A stretch of DNA of 17,995 bases from Candidatus Parcubacteria bacterium (GTDB lineage: Bacteria > Patescibacteriota > Minisyncoccia > Minisyncoccales > Minisyncoccaceae): contig JAGOOU010000009.1 of NCBI GenBank assembly GCA_017992335.1, positions 1-17,995 of the forward strand, given 5' to 3'. Under the pieces are notes generated by a model, which worked only from the letters and a program-made list of their open reading frames with translations, ran no database searches and was not told where the DNA came from. Of the stretch, positions 1-6,657 are shown one piece after another. The translations under genes and the position numbers were made by a program. Every line of letters begins with the position of its first letter. The first letter of the stretch is position 1.

Positions 1-1481
1 GCGTCTAAGGCTGGGAGAGAACTAAAAAATATCATTATAAAAGGAATTAAAAGCCATTCTAAAATCATAAATATACTCTTTTTCTTGCCTTGCCTTTGAG
101 GCAAAAGAAGGGCACTCATATAAATAGAAACAATTAATCCCAACATGGTAATGGTTAAAATCTTGCTCGTTACCTTGGGCAGATTATAAGATAAAAGTGT
201 TTGAGAAAAATCGCTTCCTCCTACATACAAAGGAAGCCAGCCCAAAAGGAATATAAGGATTGACGAGGTTGCCCAAGAAATATGGCCCTCTATTAATTCA
301 AATCCCATTGATATTTTTTTCTTTAAATCGATTTGTTTGTTTTTAATTGAAGCAAAAAGAAAATAAGGAATCTCCCCTACTCCATAAGCCCATCTTTTTT
401 GCTGTTTGTAAATATTTTTTAAAGTAGTTGTAAGTTTTTTATCACAATTAGCATCCATTGAAATAGGATAATACAAGGGTTCTACTCTATAGTCTCCGTT
501 ATAATAAAAAAAGCATTGCCAAAAAATCCTTGAATCATCTGAAACAACATTAGTCTGTTTAAAGCCAACTTCATTCAAGGCGCTAAAGCTCATTGAATGA
601 GAAGAAAAAGTAACTAGACTTTTAGGCCTTTCTTGATTCATGGTGTGCCAAAAAGTAGAAGAAAAAGAAAAGACTCTTGAGATTGAAGGAACATCCCAAA
701 TATTATTCAAATAAAGAGGAATGGGTTGATAACTTGTTCTTAAGGGTTTTGGAGCAGTTAAGTAATAATATGTTAAACAACTGAAATATTTAGGATAAAC
801 CCATGAATCTACATCAAAAGAAGAAACAACAATGTTTTCATAAGGAATATTTAGTTCATCAATTAATTCTTTTCCCTTTTTTCCTGCCCAAGCATCATTT
901 GATCCGTGCCCTCTAATTTCTCCCTCTAAATTCTCTGGATGAAAAGTGATTAAAAATTTAAAGAACTTATTTCCATATTCTTCTTTTATTATATTAGCAA
1001 TCTTTTGCGCGTTTTCCTTGTCTGCTTCTTCGCAAGCAAGAACAACAATCATTTTGTCTTTTGGATAATCTGTTTTTATTAGATAATTAAAAGTTTCTCG
1101 GATAATCTCTACTGGCTCTTTATAAGTAGGGAATATTATTAAATGATAAACTTCCTTCCATGATTTAATATTCAATCCATTTTTCACTTTTAATGATTCT
1201 AATTTTTCAAGCCAATTTTCTTTTTCATTTTTTCTCATCTGATCATATCCATATTTAAGATGAAAGTAAAAATATACTGTTCTAAAAAGCCAATAAACAT
1301 CATAGATAATAATAAAAAAAGCAACCCAAACAGGAAGCTTAATAGACATAAAAAAAGCTAAAAACAAAACAAATAAACTCATTAATCCAGGCAACATTTC
1401 AAAAAAACGATACATTCGCCTTTCTTTCTTGTCTTTTAAGTCTGATGCTTTTCCTATTTTAAGATAATAATTATCTTTCAT
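1..1481 (-). CDS. Membrane-bound family 2 glycosyltransferase, C-terminus cut by window edge
   Basis: I read 493 codons on the minus strand with no stop before the window edge. The protein has two predicted N-terminal membrane helices (about residues 27-46 and 51-68), a cytosolic GT-A domain and further helices near 402-423, 440-463 and 473-490. Processive GT2 landmarks are visible: a DVD metal-binding triplet at 223-225, an acidic DD pair at 315-316 and a QxxRW motif at 360-364. This is the cellulose synthase/hyaluronan synthase-like architecture, which uses a nucleotide sugar and moves product across the membrane. The actual polymer or glycolipid cannot be told. The chosen ATG starts only two bases after the tRNA-Glu gene, so the two are probably co-transcribed. 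An internal ATG at codon 23, preceded by GAAAGG, is an alternative start. Confidence 0.85.
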   Translation of the reverse strand, partial: MKDNYYLKIGKASDLKDKKERRMYRFFEMLPGLMSLFVLFLAFFMSIKLPVWVAFFIIIYDVYWLFRTVYFYFHLKYGYDQMRKNEKENWLEKLESLKVKNGLNIKSWKEVYHLIIFPTYKEPVEIIRETFNYLIKTDYPKDKMIVVLACEEADKENAQKIANIIKEEYGNKFFKFLITFHPENLEGEIRGHGSNDAWAGKKGKELIDELNIPYENIVVSSFDVDSWVYPKYFSCLTYYYLTAPKPLRTSYQPIPLYLNNIWDVPSISRVFSFSSTFWHTMNQERPKSLVTFSSHSMSFSALNEVGFKQTNVVSDDSRIFWQCFFYYNGDYRVEPLYYPISMDANCDKKLTTTLKNIYKQQKRWAYGVGEIPYFLFASIKNKQIDLKKKISMGFELIEGHISWATSSILIFLLGWLPLYVGGSDFSQTLLSYNLPKVTSKILTITMLGLIVSIYMSALLLPQRQGKKKSIFMILEWLLIPFIMIFFSSLPALD

Positions 1482-1483
1482 TG

Positions 1484-1555
1484 TGACCCTACAGGGAATC
1501 GAACCCTGATTACCAGATTGAAAATCTGATGTCCTGACCGTTAGACGATAGGGCC
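1484..1555 (-). tRNA. tRNA-Glu (anticodon TTC)
   Basis: A 72-nt cloverleaf reads on the minus strand. The acceptor is GGCCCTA pairing with TAGGGTC (one G-T), the T-loop is TTCGATT, and the anticodon loop TTTTCAA reads TTC. The discriminator is A and no CCA is encoded. It lies just upstream of the glycosyltransferase start, with two bases between them. Confidence 0.95.
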
Positions 1556-1568
1556 TTAATACATATGA

Positions 1569-1597
1569 TATATAACAAAATTATTAAAAAAAAGCAA
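1569..1597 (-). promoter_or_regulatory. Promoter for tRNA-Glu and glycosyltransferase
   Basis: TTGCTT (1597-1592), a 17-bp spacer and TATATA (1574-1569) preceded by TGT, an extended -10 pattern. Predicted initiation is near 1562, about 7 nt before the tRNA 5' end. Read by eye only. Confidence 0.5.
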
Positions 1598-1600
1598 CTC

Positions 1601-1620
1601 TAAAATTCCTTTTAATTTTA
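1601..1620 (-). terminator. Weak AT hairpin after the prepilin gene
   Basis: Inverted repeat TAAAATT (1601-1607) and AATTTTA (1614-1620) lies two bases after the stop codon. On the minus strand a run of eight T follows seven bases later. The stem has only A-T pairs, so termination is uncertain. A hairpin just after a DGR variable repeat can also assist retrohoming, but those known are GC-richer. Confidence 0.3.
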
Positions 1621-1622
1621 AA

Positions 1623-1745
1623 TTATCTAGCGCAACGAAACCCAACGCTCGTGTACGTATCCGCAGGCCCAACGTCGGTCGTATTCAGTATGAAAACCCC
1701 AGCATTGGAAGTGCTGTACCAATCGCCACCGCGTACCAAGGCACG
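1623..1745 (-). repeat. Candidate DGR variable repeat (VR) at the 3' end of the prepilin-FGE gene
   Basis: These codons encode the stretch from about R345 to the C-terminus. Several codons in the ligand-binding loop differ from AAT/AAC by single or double changes at A positions (GAT, TAC, AGC, ACT, GAC, GAT, TAC, AGC), as expected after adenine-specific mutagenesis of a template rich in Asn codons. Composition differs sharply from the flank. No template copy was found in the window, so this call rests on protein family and composition. Confidence 0.55.
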
Positions 1746-2777
1746 TAAGGTTGTATAAGTATTATCATTAGCGCTGTAAATTCTACCAGCTCCAGTTGAA
1801 CTATTTAAGGAAGTGTTTTTCGGACCAACGTTTTCATAGCCTAAAATATTACCCCAAGAATCAATATCAGAAAATTCATTCCAATCCCAGGTTGTGTCGT
1901 CATTATCTTTTGGCTGAGAGCCTGCTCCTGAAATAGTATAGTCCACCAATTCCCAGACATTGCCTGATAAGTGGTGAATCTGCTGACCATTAGATAATGT
2001 CAAAGTAGCTAAAGAATTGGTTACTCCCTCTTCAGGATCAGCTCCATCATAATCTCCTGTAGCAGTGTCTCCTACGTTTCCACGCTTTAAGACTCCAGAA
2101 ACATAATTAGTTGAAACTGATTCAGTGTCCCTAGTTAATGCCATCCATTCTGCATTATTGATTAAATGAGCTCCAATTGCTTTGCAAGCTGCTATTGCAT
2201 TGATTTGAGTAATTGATACCCAGGGAGCGCCAGATGCTTGAGAAGTAGCTACTCCTCCAACATTCTTTGCTTCATACTGCATAACACAAAAGCCTAATCC
2301 AGTATTAATCCAGCCTGTACCGCAATCATCAGTAGGCTTGACGGTAGTGATTTTAGTTTCAGAAAGAGAAACAGCTCCTCCTAATTCAAGTTTAGCGTAC
2401 AGATCAAAAGTAATACCATCTGATTTGTAATTATAGCACCATTCTTTGTTAGTTCCTGTGTATAAAGGGTCTTTGGGTATTACTCCTCCTATGACTGCTT
2501 CTACAGCAGAACAGTTAGTAGAATCCCCTGTTCCTAGGCAACACCAAGCTCTTGAACCAGAACCTTGGTCTGGAGTTGTTGGATAGCCGTTTACTCCCAT
2601 GTTAGAGCCTGACCAGATTGCATTCCTAATTCTTGATATTTCTGTTATTCTTTTAGCATCTCTTGTGCTTTTGGGAATAGAATTCATTCCTGAAACAATA
2701 AGAGTAGAAAGAATGGAGATTATAGCAATAACAATTAAAATTTCTATTAAAGTAAAGGATTTTTCAATATTTTTCAT
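1623..2777 (-). CDS. Type IV prepilin-like N-terminus fused to FGE/C-lectin-fold domain; candidate DGR target protein
   Basis: 384 residues. The N-terminus is a class III prepilin signal: K6-S7/F8-T-L-I-E12 with Glu at +5, followed by a hydrophobic helix to about residue 29. The -1 residue is Ser rather than the usual Gly. Residues ~30-140 look like a pseudopilin body with Cys pairs. From ~150 to the end the protein resembles the formylglycine-generating-enzyme (FGE-sulfatase) C-lectin fold: motifs GFCVMQYEAK, NNAEWMAL, LSGNVWEL, RGGDW (349-353) and terminal VGFRCAR. That ending is typical of DGR-diversified proteins. The last ~120 bases are markedly GC-rich (63/115 by hand count) against 44/120 in the adjoining coding sequence. 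Likely role: a surface-displayed, possibly hypervariable binding protein assembled by a type IV pilus or secretion machine. The ATG fits the consensus promoter just upstream. No reverse transcriptase is in the window. Confidence 0.85.
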   Translation of the reverse strand: MKNIEKSFTLIEILIVIAIISILSTLIVSGMNSIPKSTRDAKRITEISRIRNAIWSGSNMGVNGYPTTPDQGSGSRAWCCLGTGDSTNCSAVEAVIGGVIPKDPLYTGTNKEWCYNYKSDGITFDLYAKLELGGAVSLSETKITTVKPTDDCGTGWINTGLGFCVMQYEAKNVGGVATSQASGAPWVSITQINAIAACKAIGAHLINNAEWMALTRDTESVSTNYVSGVLKRGNVGDTATGDYDGADPEEGVTNSLATLTLSNGQQIHHLSGNVWELVDYTISGAGSQPKDNDDTTWDWNEFSDIDSWGNILGYENVGPKNTSLNSSTGAGRIYSANDNTYTTLRALVRGGDWYSTSNAGVFILNTTDVGPADTYTSVGFRCAR

Positions 2778-2788
2778 ATTAATATATA

Positions 2789-2817
2789 ATTATACCTAGC
2801 CTAATTCTTAGTGTCAA
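2789..2817 (-). promoter_or_regulatory. Consensus sigma-70-type promoter of the prepilin-FGE gene
   Basis: TTGACA (2817-2812), a 17-bp spacer and TATAAT (2794-2789): both hexamers match consensus exactly. The ATG at 2777 is 11 nt downstream of the -10 box, so the leader should be only about 5 nt long. Confidence 0.75.
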
Positions 2818-2823
2818 CAAAAT

Positions 2824-2852
2824 TTGCTAAAAACATGGTTTTCCTTTAGAAT
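2824..2852 (+). promoter_or_regulatory. Promoter of tsaD operon, leaderless arrangement
   Basis: TTGCTA (2824-2829), a 17-bp spacer and TAGAAT (2847-2852). The tsaD ATG begins at 2859, six bases after the -10 box, about where transcription should start. The -35 boxes of this and the divergent promoter are only six bases apart. Confidence 0.65.
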
Positions 2853-2858
2853 AAAAAT

Positions 2859-3950
2859 ATGAAAATATTAGGCATAGAAACAAGTTGTGACGATACTTGC
2901 ATTAGCATTATTGAAAACAATAAGATATTGTCTAATTTAGTTTCTTCTCAAGAAAAAATACATGCTCAATATGGGGGAGTTTTTCCCAGCCTAGCAAAAA
3001 GAGAACATCAATCAAACATTGTTCCTTTGCTCATAAAAGCTTTAAGACAATCAAAATGCTTAATAAAAAACAAGGGAGACAATAAAAAGATTAAAAAAGT
3101 TGAAAAAATACTTGAAAGAAACCCCGAATTATTTAAAAATATGAAACCTTTTCTTGAAAATTACGCAATTAAAGGAATCGATAGAATTGCTGTAACAACA
3201 GGACCTGGATTAGAGCCATGCCTTTGGGTTGGGGTTAATCTAGCTAAAAGCTTATCTTTTTACTTTGATATCCCAGCAGTTCAGATAAATCATCTTGAAG
3301 GACACATTCTTTCGAGTTTGATAGATAATAAAAAAAATATACAATACCCTGCCCTTGCTTTAATTATCTCTGGAGGAAACACCCAATTAATACTGACTAA
3401 GAAAAAAGATGAGTATAAAATAATTGGAGAAACAAGAGATGATGCTTGCGGAGAATGTTTGGATAAAACAGCAAGAATAATGGGTTTAGGATATCCAGGA
3501 GGAAAAGAAATAGCTAAATATGCTCAAAAGTTTAAAAAAGAAAAATACAATATAAGACTGCCGAGACCAATGATTAATGATAATAATTTAGACTTTAGCT
3601 TTTCCGGCCTTAAAACAGCTGTCTTGTATGCTAATAAAGAAAAAACAGAAGATTTTAAAATAGAAATGGCTCATGAAATACAAAATGCTGTAATAGATGT
3701 TTTAATTAAAAAAACAATAAAAGCTTCTGAAAAATACGAGATAAAAACATTAATTCTCGGAGGTGGCGTTTCAGCGAATAAAGAATTAAGAAAAAGGCTT
3801 AAAAAACAATTTAAAGATAAATGCTTGTTTCCAGAAATAAAATTCTCTATGGATAATGCGACAATGATTGCTTTTGCTGGTATAAATAAGAAAAAAGAAG
3901 TAAAATGGAACCAAATAAAAGTTAATTCTAATTTAAAAATTAATGGATAA
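2859..3950 (+). CDS. tsaD: tRNA N6-adenosine threonylcarbamoyltransferase TsaD
   Basis: 363 residues of the Kae1/TsaD (formerly Gcp) family. It transfers the threonylcarbamoyl group to A37 of tRNAs that read ANN codons, working with TsaB, TsaC and TsaE in the cytosol. Visible are the N-terminal GIETSCDDT strand of the ASKHA fold, the metal-binding HLEGH (145-149), SGGNTQL (171-177), a DACGECLDK segment around 195-203 (DAAGEAFDK is more usual), LGGGVSAN near 300-307 and MDNATMIA with D332. A lysine-rich insertion of roughly 40 residues (about 66-106) makes it longer than E. coli TsaD (337). No Shine-Dalgarno is seen; the gene is apparently leaderless. Its last 8 bases overlap the next gene. 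Confidence 0.95.
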   Translation: MKILGIETSCDDTCISIIENNKILSNLVSSQEKIHAQYGGVFPSLAKREHQSNIVPLLIKALRQSKCLIKNKGDNKKIKKVEKILERNPELFKNMKPFLENYAIKGIDRIAVTTGPGLEPCLWVGVNLAKSLSFYFDIPAVQINHLEGHILSSLIDNKKNIQYPALALIISGGNTQLILTKKKDEYKIIGETRDDACGECLDKTARIMGLGYPGGKEIAKYAQKFKKEKYNIRLPRPMINDNNLDFSFSGLKTAVLYANKEKTEDFKIEMAHEIQNAVIDVLIKKTIKASEKYEIKTLILGGGVSANKELRKRLKKQFKDKCLFPEIKFSMDNATMIAFAGINKKKEVKWNQIKVNSNLKING

Positions 3951-4665
3951 CATTATTACAAATTTGATTTTAGCAATTATTCCTGGAATAATTTGGCTTT
4001 TTTACTTTTTAAGAAAAGATCGTCTTCCTGAACCAAAATTGCAGATTTTAAAAATATTCTTTTTAGGAGCAATCGTAACAATTCCCACTGCTTTTGTTGA
4101 GTTTGCATTAATAGAAAACCTTAATTTAATAAATTTAGATATTATATTAAAAACAATTATTAAATATATTTTCATAATCGGACTAATCGAAGAGTTGTTT
4201 AAGTATATTGTTGTTAGATATGGTATTCTAAAACATTCATCTATAGATGAACCAATAGATATACCGCTCTATATGATTATTTCCGCTCTAGGCTTTGCTA
4301 CTTTAGAAAACATACTAGCCTTTAATAATCCTGAACTAATTAACTTTCAAGACGGACCCATTGTTCTTTCATTTATAAGATTCATTGGTCCAACGTTTCT
4401 TCATGCTTTATGCTCTGGACTGATTGGCTGTTTCCTTGCTTTTTCTTTCTACTCTTTAAGATTTAGATGGCTAATAGTATCAATTGGCTTTATTCTATCT
4501 ATTTTCCTCCACGGACTTTTTGATTTTTACATAGAATTAGGTATAATGAATATGGCAACCGAGACAGAAAAACTTTATCCCCTTTTAATAATAATTATTC
4601 TTGCCTTCTCTGTTTCTCTATTGATAAAAGAAATTAAGAAAATAAAAAGCATTTGTAAAATATAA
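3943..4665 (+). CDS. prsW: PrsW-family intramembrane metalloprotease
   Basis: 240 residues, with about seven to eight hydrophobic segments. Signature residues of the PrsW/CPBP-like intramembrane protease superfamily are present: EE at 83-84 in LIEELFKY, E122-N123 in FATLENI, H154 in FLHALCSG and H190 with D194 in FLHGLFDF. In Bacillus subtilis PrsW makes the site-1 cut of the anti-sigma factor RsiW, but the substrate here is unknown and no anti-sigma gene is nearby. The ATG overlaps the end of tsaD by 8 bp in another frame, so translation is probably coupled. The stop is 2 bp before hsp20, so the three genes form one operon. Confidence 0.88.
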   Translation: MDNIITNLILAIIPGIIWLFYFLRKDRLPEPKLQILKIFFLGAIVTIPTAFVEFALIENLNLINLDIILKTIIKYIFIIGLIEELFKYIVVRYGILKHSSIDEPIDIPLYMIISALGFATLENILAFNNPELINFQDGPIVLSFIRFIGPTFLHALCSGLIGCFLAFSFYSLRFRWLIVSIGFILSIFLHGLFDFYIELGIMNMATETEKLYPLLIIIILAFSVSLLIKEIKKIKSICKI

Positions 4666-4667
4666 TT

Positions 4668-5084
4668 ATGGCAATATTCAAAAAAACAAGAAAACAAGAA
4701 AACATTGAAGTTGGAACAACTAATATTGTTGAACATGCTAAAGATTGGAAAATAAGCGATGGACAATTAGTAGTTGATGTTTATGAAACTAACAATGAGC
4801 TTGTGATACAGTCAGCTATTGCTGGAATAAAGAATAATAAAATAGATATTGGCCTGGAAAATGATGTTGTTATTATCAAAGGAGAAAGAGAAAATCCAAT
4901 CAAAGACAATGAAAAGAATTATTTTACTCAAGAGTGCTATTTCGGACCATTCTCAAGAGAAATAATATTGCCTAGAGAAGTAGATACGGGAAGAATAGAA
5001 GCAAAAATAAAAGATGGAATACTGACGATAAGAATGCCTAAAATAGAAAGAGCAAAGAATAAAAAGATAGAAGTTGAAGAATAA
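4668..5084 (+). CDS. Small heat-shock protein, Hsp20/alpha-crystallin family
   Basis: 138 residues, a usual length for a bacterial small heat-shock protein. A short charged N-terminal arm precedes an alpha-crystallin domain at about 34-125. Recognisable are the LVVDVYETNNELVI strand start, a GPFSREIILP stretch and the closing DGILTIRMPK. The tail ends with KIEVEE, containing an I-x-V motif that in this family docks into a neighbouring subunit. Expected role: ATP-independent holdase for unfolded proteins. It is the last gene of the tsaD-prsW-hsp20 operon and is followed directly by a terminator. I see no CIRCE element or other heat-shock operator in front. Confidence 0.92.
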   Translation: MAIFKKTRKQENIEVGTTNIVEHAKDWKISDGQLVVDVYETNNELVIQSAIAGIKNNKIDIGLENDVVIIKGERENPIKDNEKNYFTQECYFGPFSREIILPREVDTGRIEAKIKDGILTIRMPKIERAKNKKIEVEE

Positions 5085-5111
5085 AAAAACCTCCCATAAA
5101 GGGAGTTTTTT
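5083..5111 (+). terminator. Rho-independent terminator of tsaD-prsW-hsp20
   Basis: Stem CTCCC (5091-5095)/GGGAG (5101-5105) with loop ATAAA, extended by an A-tract before and T6 after. Since both flanks are A/T tracts, it can also act for minus-strand transcripts reading out of tRNA-Leu(TAG). Confidence 0.85.
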
Positions 5112-5209
5112 GTTCTTATGTCTAGCTTTCTCAAAGAATGTTTAATTGTTTTTTTTCTATACCTTGTTACAACTAATATCATAAACTCACCATATATTTT
5201 AAAAAACAG

Positions 5210-5292
5210 TGCCGAGGGAGGGAGTTGAACCCTCACATCCTAGGGATATATGCTTCTAAGGCATACGCGTCTGCCAATTCCGCCACCTCGGC
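5210..5292 (-). tRNA. tRNA-Leu (anticodon TAG)
   Basis: An 83-nt class II tRNA with long variable arm. Acceptor GCCGAGG/CCTCGGC, anticodon stem TATGC/GCATA with loop CTTAGAA, T-loop TTCAACT, discriminator A. No CCA is encoded. Confidence 0.95.
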
Positions 5293-5296
5293 TAAT

Positions 5297-5343
5297 AAAA
5301 ACATCCGCCTGTCTTAGGATATACCAAAAACTATGGCGGATGT
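5297..5343 (-). terminator. Probable terminator of the pilin-like gene cluster
   Basis: Perfect 9-bp inverted repeat ACATCCGCC/GGCGGATGT (5301-5309 and 5335-5343) with a 25-nt loop. On the minus strand the second arm is followed by TTTTATTA. It starts 12 bp after the stop of the last pilin-like gene. The large loop lowers confidence. Confidence 0.55.
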
Positions 5344-5346
5344 CAA
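5318..5346 (-). promoter_or_regulatory. Promoter of tRNA-Leu(TAG), nested in the inverted repeat
   Basis: TTGACA (5346-5341), a 17-bp spacer and TATATC (5323-5318) preceded by TGG, an extended -10. Predicted start is near 5311, about 19 nt before the tRNA. The -35 box overlaps one arm of the terminator hairpin. Confidence 0.55.
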
Positions 5347-5355
5347 AATATTTAA

Positions 5356-5790
5356 CTAGACTACTTTCATTCCAACAAGCAACATCACTACATATGGAAT
5401 TGCTTTTGCAAATAAAGCAATAACAAGACCAATAGCTGCATACATAATATAATTTCTTCCAGATGCTGTTTTGCCTGGATCTCCGCCAGAGGTAACATAA
5501 TTAAATGCGCCAATAATAATCATCAATGACACTACTATCATGATGAAAACAAAAACCCAGTCAGTAACAGTAATTACGCTATTTAGCAAACAACATAATC
5601 CACAATTTTCTCCTGTCGAAAAATCACATGCGCCCATAGTGCACCCGTAATCTGTTAATACGTCTTTTGTTATCTCGCAGCTATCTGGAGCTGATGGAGT
5701 AACAGGAGTGGCACCAATTGCAATACCAGGAATAACAATACCTGCCAAAGCAACAAAAGTAATTAAAGATAAAATTATTTTCTTATTCAT
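5356..5790 (-). CDS. Small secreted/membrane pilin-like protein, cysteine-rich
   Basis: 144 residues. An N-terminal signal peptide (about 1-26, ending AIGA) is followed by a Cys-rich loop (eight Cys between 38 and 68) and two hydrophobic helices (about 72-97 and 114-141). A polar turn YVTSGGDPGK lies between them. The two-helix/GG-turn pattern is that of VirB2/TrbC-like T4SS pilins, a family abundant in Patescibacteria. Function as a pilus or conduit subunit is inferred from fold only. It is the last of four such genes on this strand and is the only one with the Cys-rich loop, which may form disulfides outside the cell. The 64-bp gap upstream has no clear promoter or Shine-Dalgarno. Confidence 0.75.
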   Translation of the reverse strand: MNKKIILSLITFVALAGIVIPGIAIGATPVTPSAPDSCEITKDVLTDYGCTMGACDFSTGENCGLCCLLNSVITVTDWVFVFIMIVVSLMIIIGAFNYVTSGGDPGKTASGRNYIMYAAIGLVIALFAKAIPYVVMLLVGMKVV

Positions 5791-5854
5791 GTTTATTTTT
5801 TTAATTATTTTTTATTTTGACCTTTTATAAATTAATTTAAAGCGACCTTTATTT

Positions 5855-6223
5855 TTAAGTAAATCCTAATAAACTTTTAACTGTTGTTACAATAATTTCT
5901 GCTGCTAACATAACAATCATACCAATTACTGCATAGGTAATAGTTTTTTTCGCTGTATCTACCTGCTTTTCATTTCCTCCTGCAGTGGCATATAGGAATC
6001 CACCAATAATAATCATCATACCAATGACAATAGTACCCACCATTAAAACATAATTTTTAATTTTTACTATTGCCTGACAAACAGCATCAGTGTCACAACT
6101 TTCTGTACCAACTACTGGGCCCTCTACTGGGCCCTCTACTGGGCCCTCAGCCATACATACAAATAAAGGCATAGCCAAACAAATCATTAAAATAAAGAAT
6201 GAAAATGTTTTCTTTAAATTCAT
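5855..6223 (-). CDS. Small pilin-like membrane protein with GPVE repeats
   Basis: 122 residues. A signal peptide (about 1-25) is followed by a short Pro/Gly/Glu linker made of three tandem GPVx units, then two Cys (C43 and C49), a hydrophobic helix (about 59-81), the turn ATAGGNEKQ and a second helix (about 92-117). Same VirB2/TrbC-like two-helix plan as its neighbours. The linker is encoded by three 12-bp direct repeats and may vary in copy number. The promoter immediately upstream places the ATG about 8 nt after the -10 box, so the transcript would be essentially leaderless. Function inferred from fold and cluster. Confidence 0.75.
   Translation of the reverse strand: MNLKKTFSFFILMICLAMPLFVCMAEGPVEGPVEGPVVGTESCDTDAVCQAIVKIKNYVLMVGTIVIGMMIIIGGFLYATAGGNEKQVDTAKKTITYAVIGMIVMLAAEIIVTTVKSLLGFT
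6113..6148. repeat. Three tandem 12-bp repeats inside a pilin-like gene
   Basis: Three identical copies of TACTGGGCCCTC, each with the palindrome GGGCCC. In frame on the minus strand they give repeated GPVE, so slippage changes linker length by four residues without a frameshift. Confidence 0.9.
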
Positions 6224-6231
6224 ATTATATA

Positions 6232-6260
6232 ATTATATCACTATTATTAATTTTATTCAA
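6232..6260 (-). promoter_or_regulatory. Promoter of the GPVE pilin-like gene
   Basis: TTGAAT (6260-6255), 17-bp spacer, TATAAT (6237-6232) preceded by TGA (extended -10). The -35 lies in the final codons of the upstream pilin-like gene. The ATG at 6223 is 8 nt from the -10 box, so little or no leader is expected. Confidence 0.6.
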
Positions 6261-6576
6261 AAAGTTTTCGCAAAGATTCGACCAAACTCTTTGCTAAAAG
6301 AACTACTATTAATCCTGCAATTGACCAAGTCAATATTGACTTTGCTCTTTCCACTTTATTAGTATCCCCTCCTGCAGTAGCAAAAGCAAATCCTCCTAAA
6401 ACAATACATAAAGGAACAATAATTAATGCCATCATAATTATCCAGTCGATAAGCTTATTTACAAGCTCTTGAAAATTATCTATGCCTTTCAAAGGATTCT
6501 CAATTGGTATTTGAGCATAGACAAAAGAAAAACAGAATATAGTGATAATGAATGAAATAATAATTGATTTTTTCAT
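6253..6576 (-). CDS. Pilin-like two-helix membrane protein, duplicated copy
   Basis: 107 residues: signal peptide ending VYAQ (about 1-21), a short amphipathic segment with FQELVNKLIDW, a helix at about 46-67, the turn ATAGGDTNKVERAKS and a second helix at about 83-98. It is nearly identical from FQELV onward to the protein encoded at 6650-6967. The copies differ mostly in the signal peptide, in the linker after it and in a few helix residues, so both appear to be kept functional. Same VirB2/TrbC-like fold as the rest of the cluster. The leader is a leftover of the methyltransferase gene carried by the duplication. Exact role unknown. Confidence 0.78.
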   Translation of the reverse strand: MKKSIIISFIITIFCFSFVYAQIPIENPLKGIDNFQELVNKLIDWIIMMALIIVPLCIVLGGFAFATAGGDTNKVERAKSILTWSIAGLIVVLLAKSLVESLRKLFE

Positions 6577-6642
6577 ATTGTTTTAATGAATATTGTCCAA
6601 TGATATTTACCTGCATCAAATTCTCTCTATTTTAAATCCTAT
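6577..6642 (-). pseudogene. Remnant of the 3' end of the methyltransferase gene
   Basis: About 65 bp match the last codons of the methyltransferase gene (6968-7035), including a long shared stretch around 6601-6628 that encodes FDAGKYHW in the intact gene. A two-base loss in an AG repeat (AGAGAGAGAA to AGAGAGAA) breaks the frame. The TGA overlapping the following ATG (ATGA) is kept. It marks the edge of the tandem duplication. Confidence 0.85.
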
Positions 6643-6657
6643 ATTAATTTTATTCAA
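6629..6657 (-). promoter_or_regulatory. Possible promoter of the duplicated pilin-like gene
   Basis: TTGAAT (6657-6652), 17-bp spacer, TAAAAT (6634-6629). The -35 lies in the last codons of the upstream copy, as for the next gene. The leader would be about 45 nt and made of methyltransferase remnant. Confidence 0.4.

Noticed and set aside
4937..5236. Open frame of 99 codons on the minus strand across hsp20 and tRNA-Leu
   Set aside because: It runs antisense through hsp20, the terminator and a tRNA and has no recognisable protein features.
5791..5854. Short GACCTTTTA/GACCTTTAT repeats between two pilin-like genes
   Set aside because: Only two imperfect copies in AT-rich DNA; no regular spacing and not a CRISPR array.
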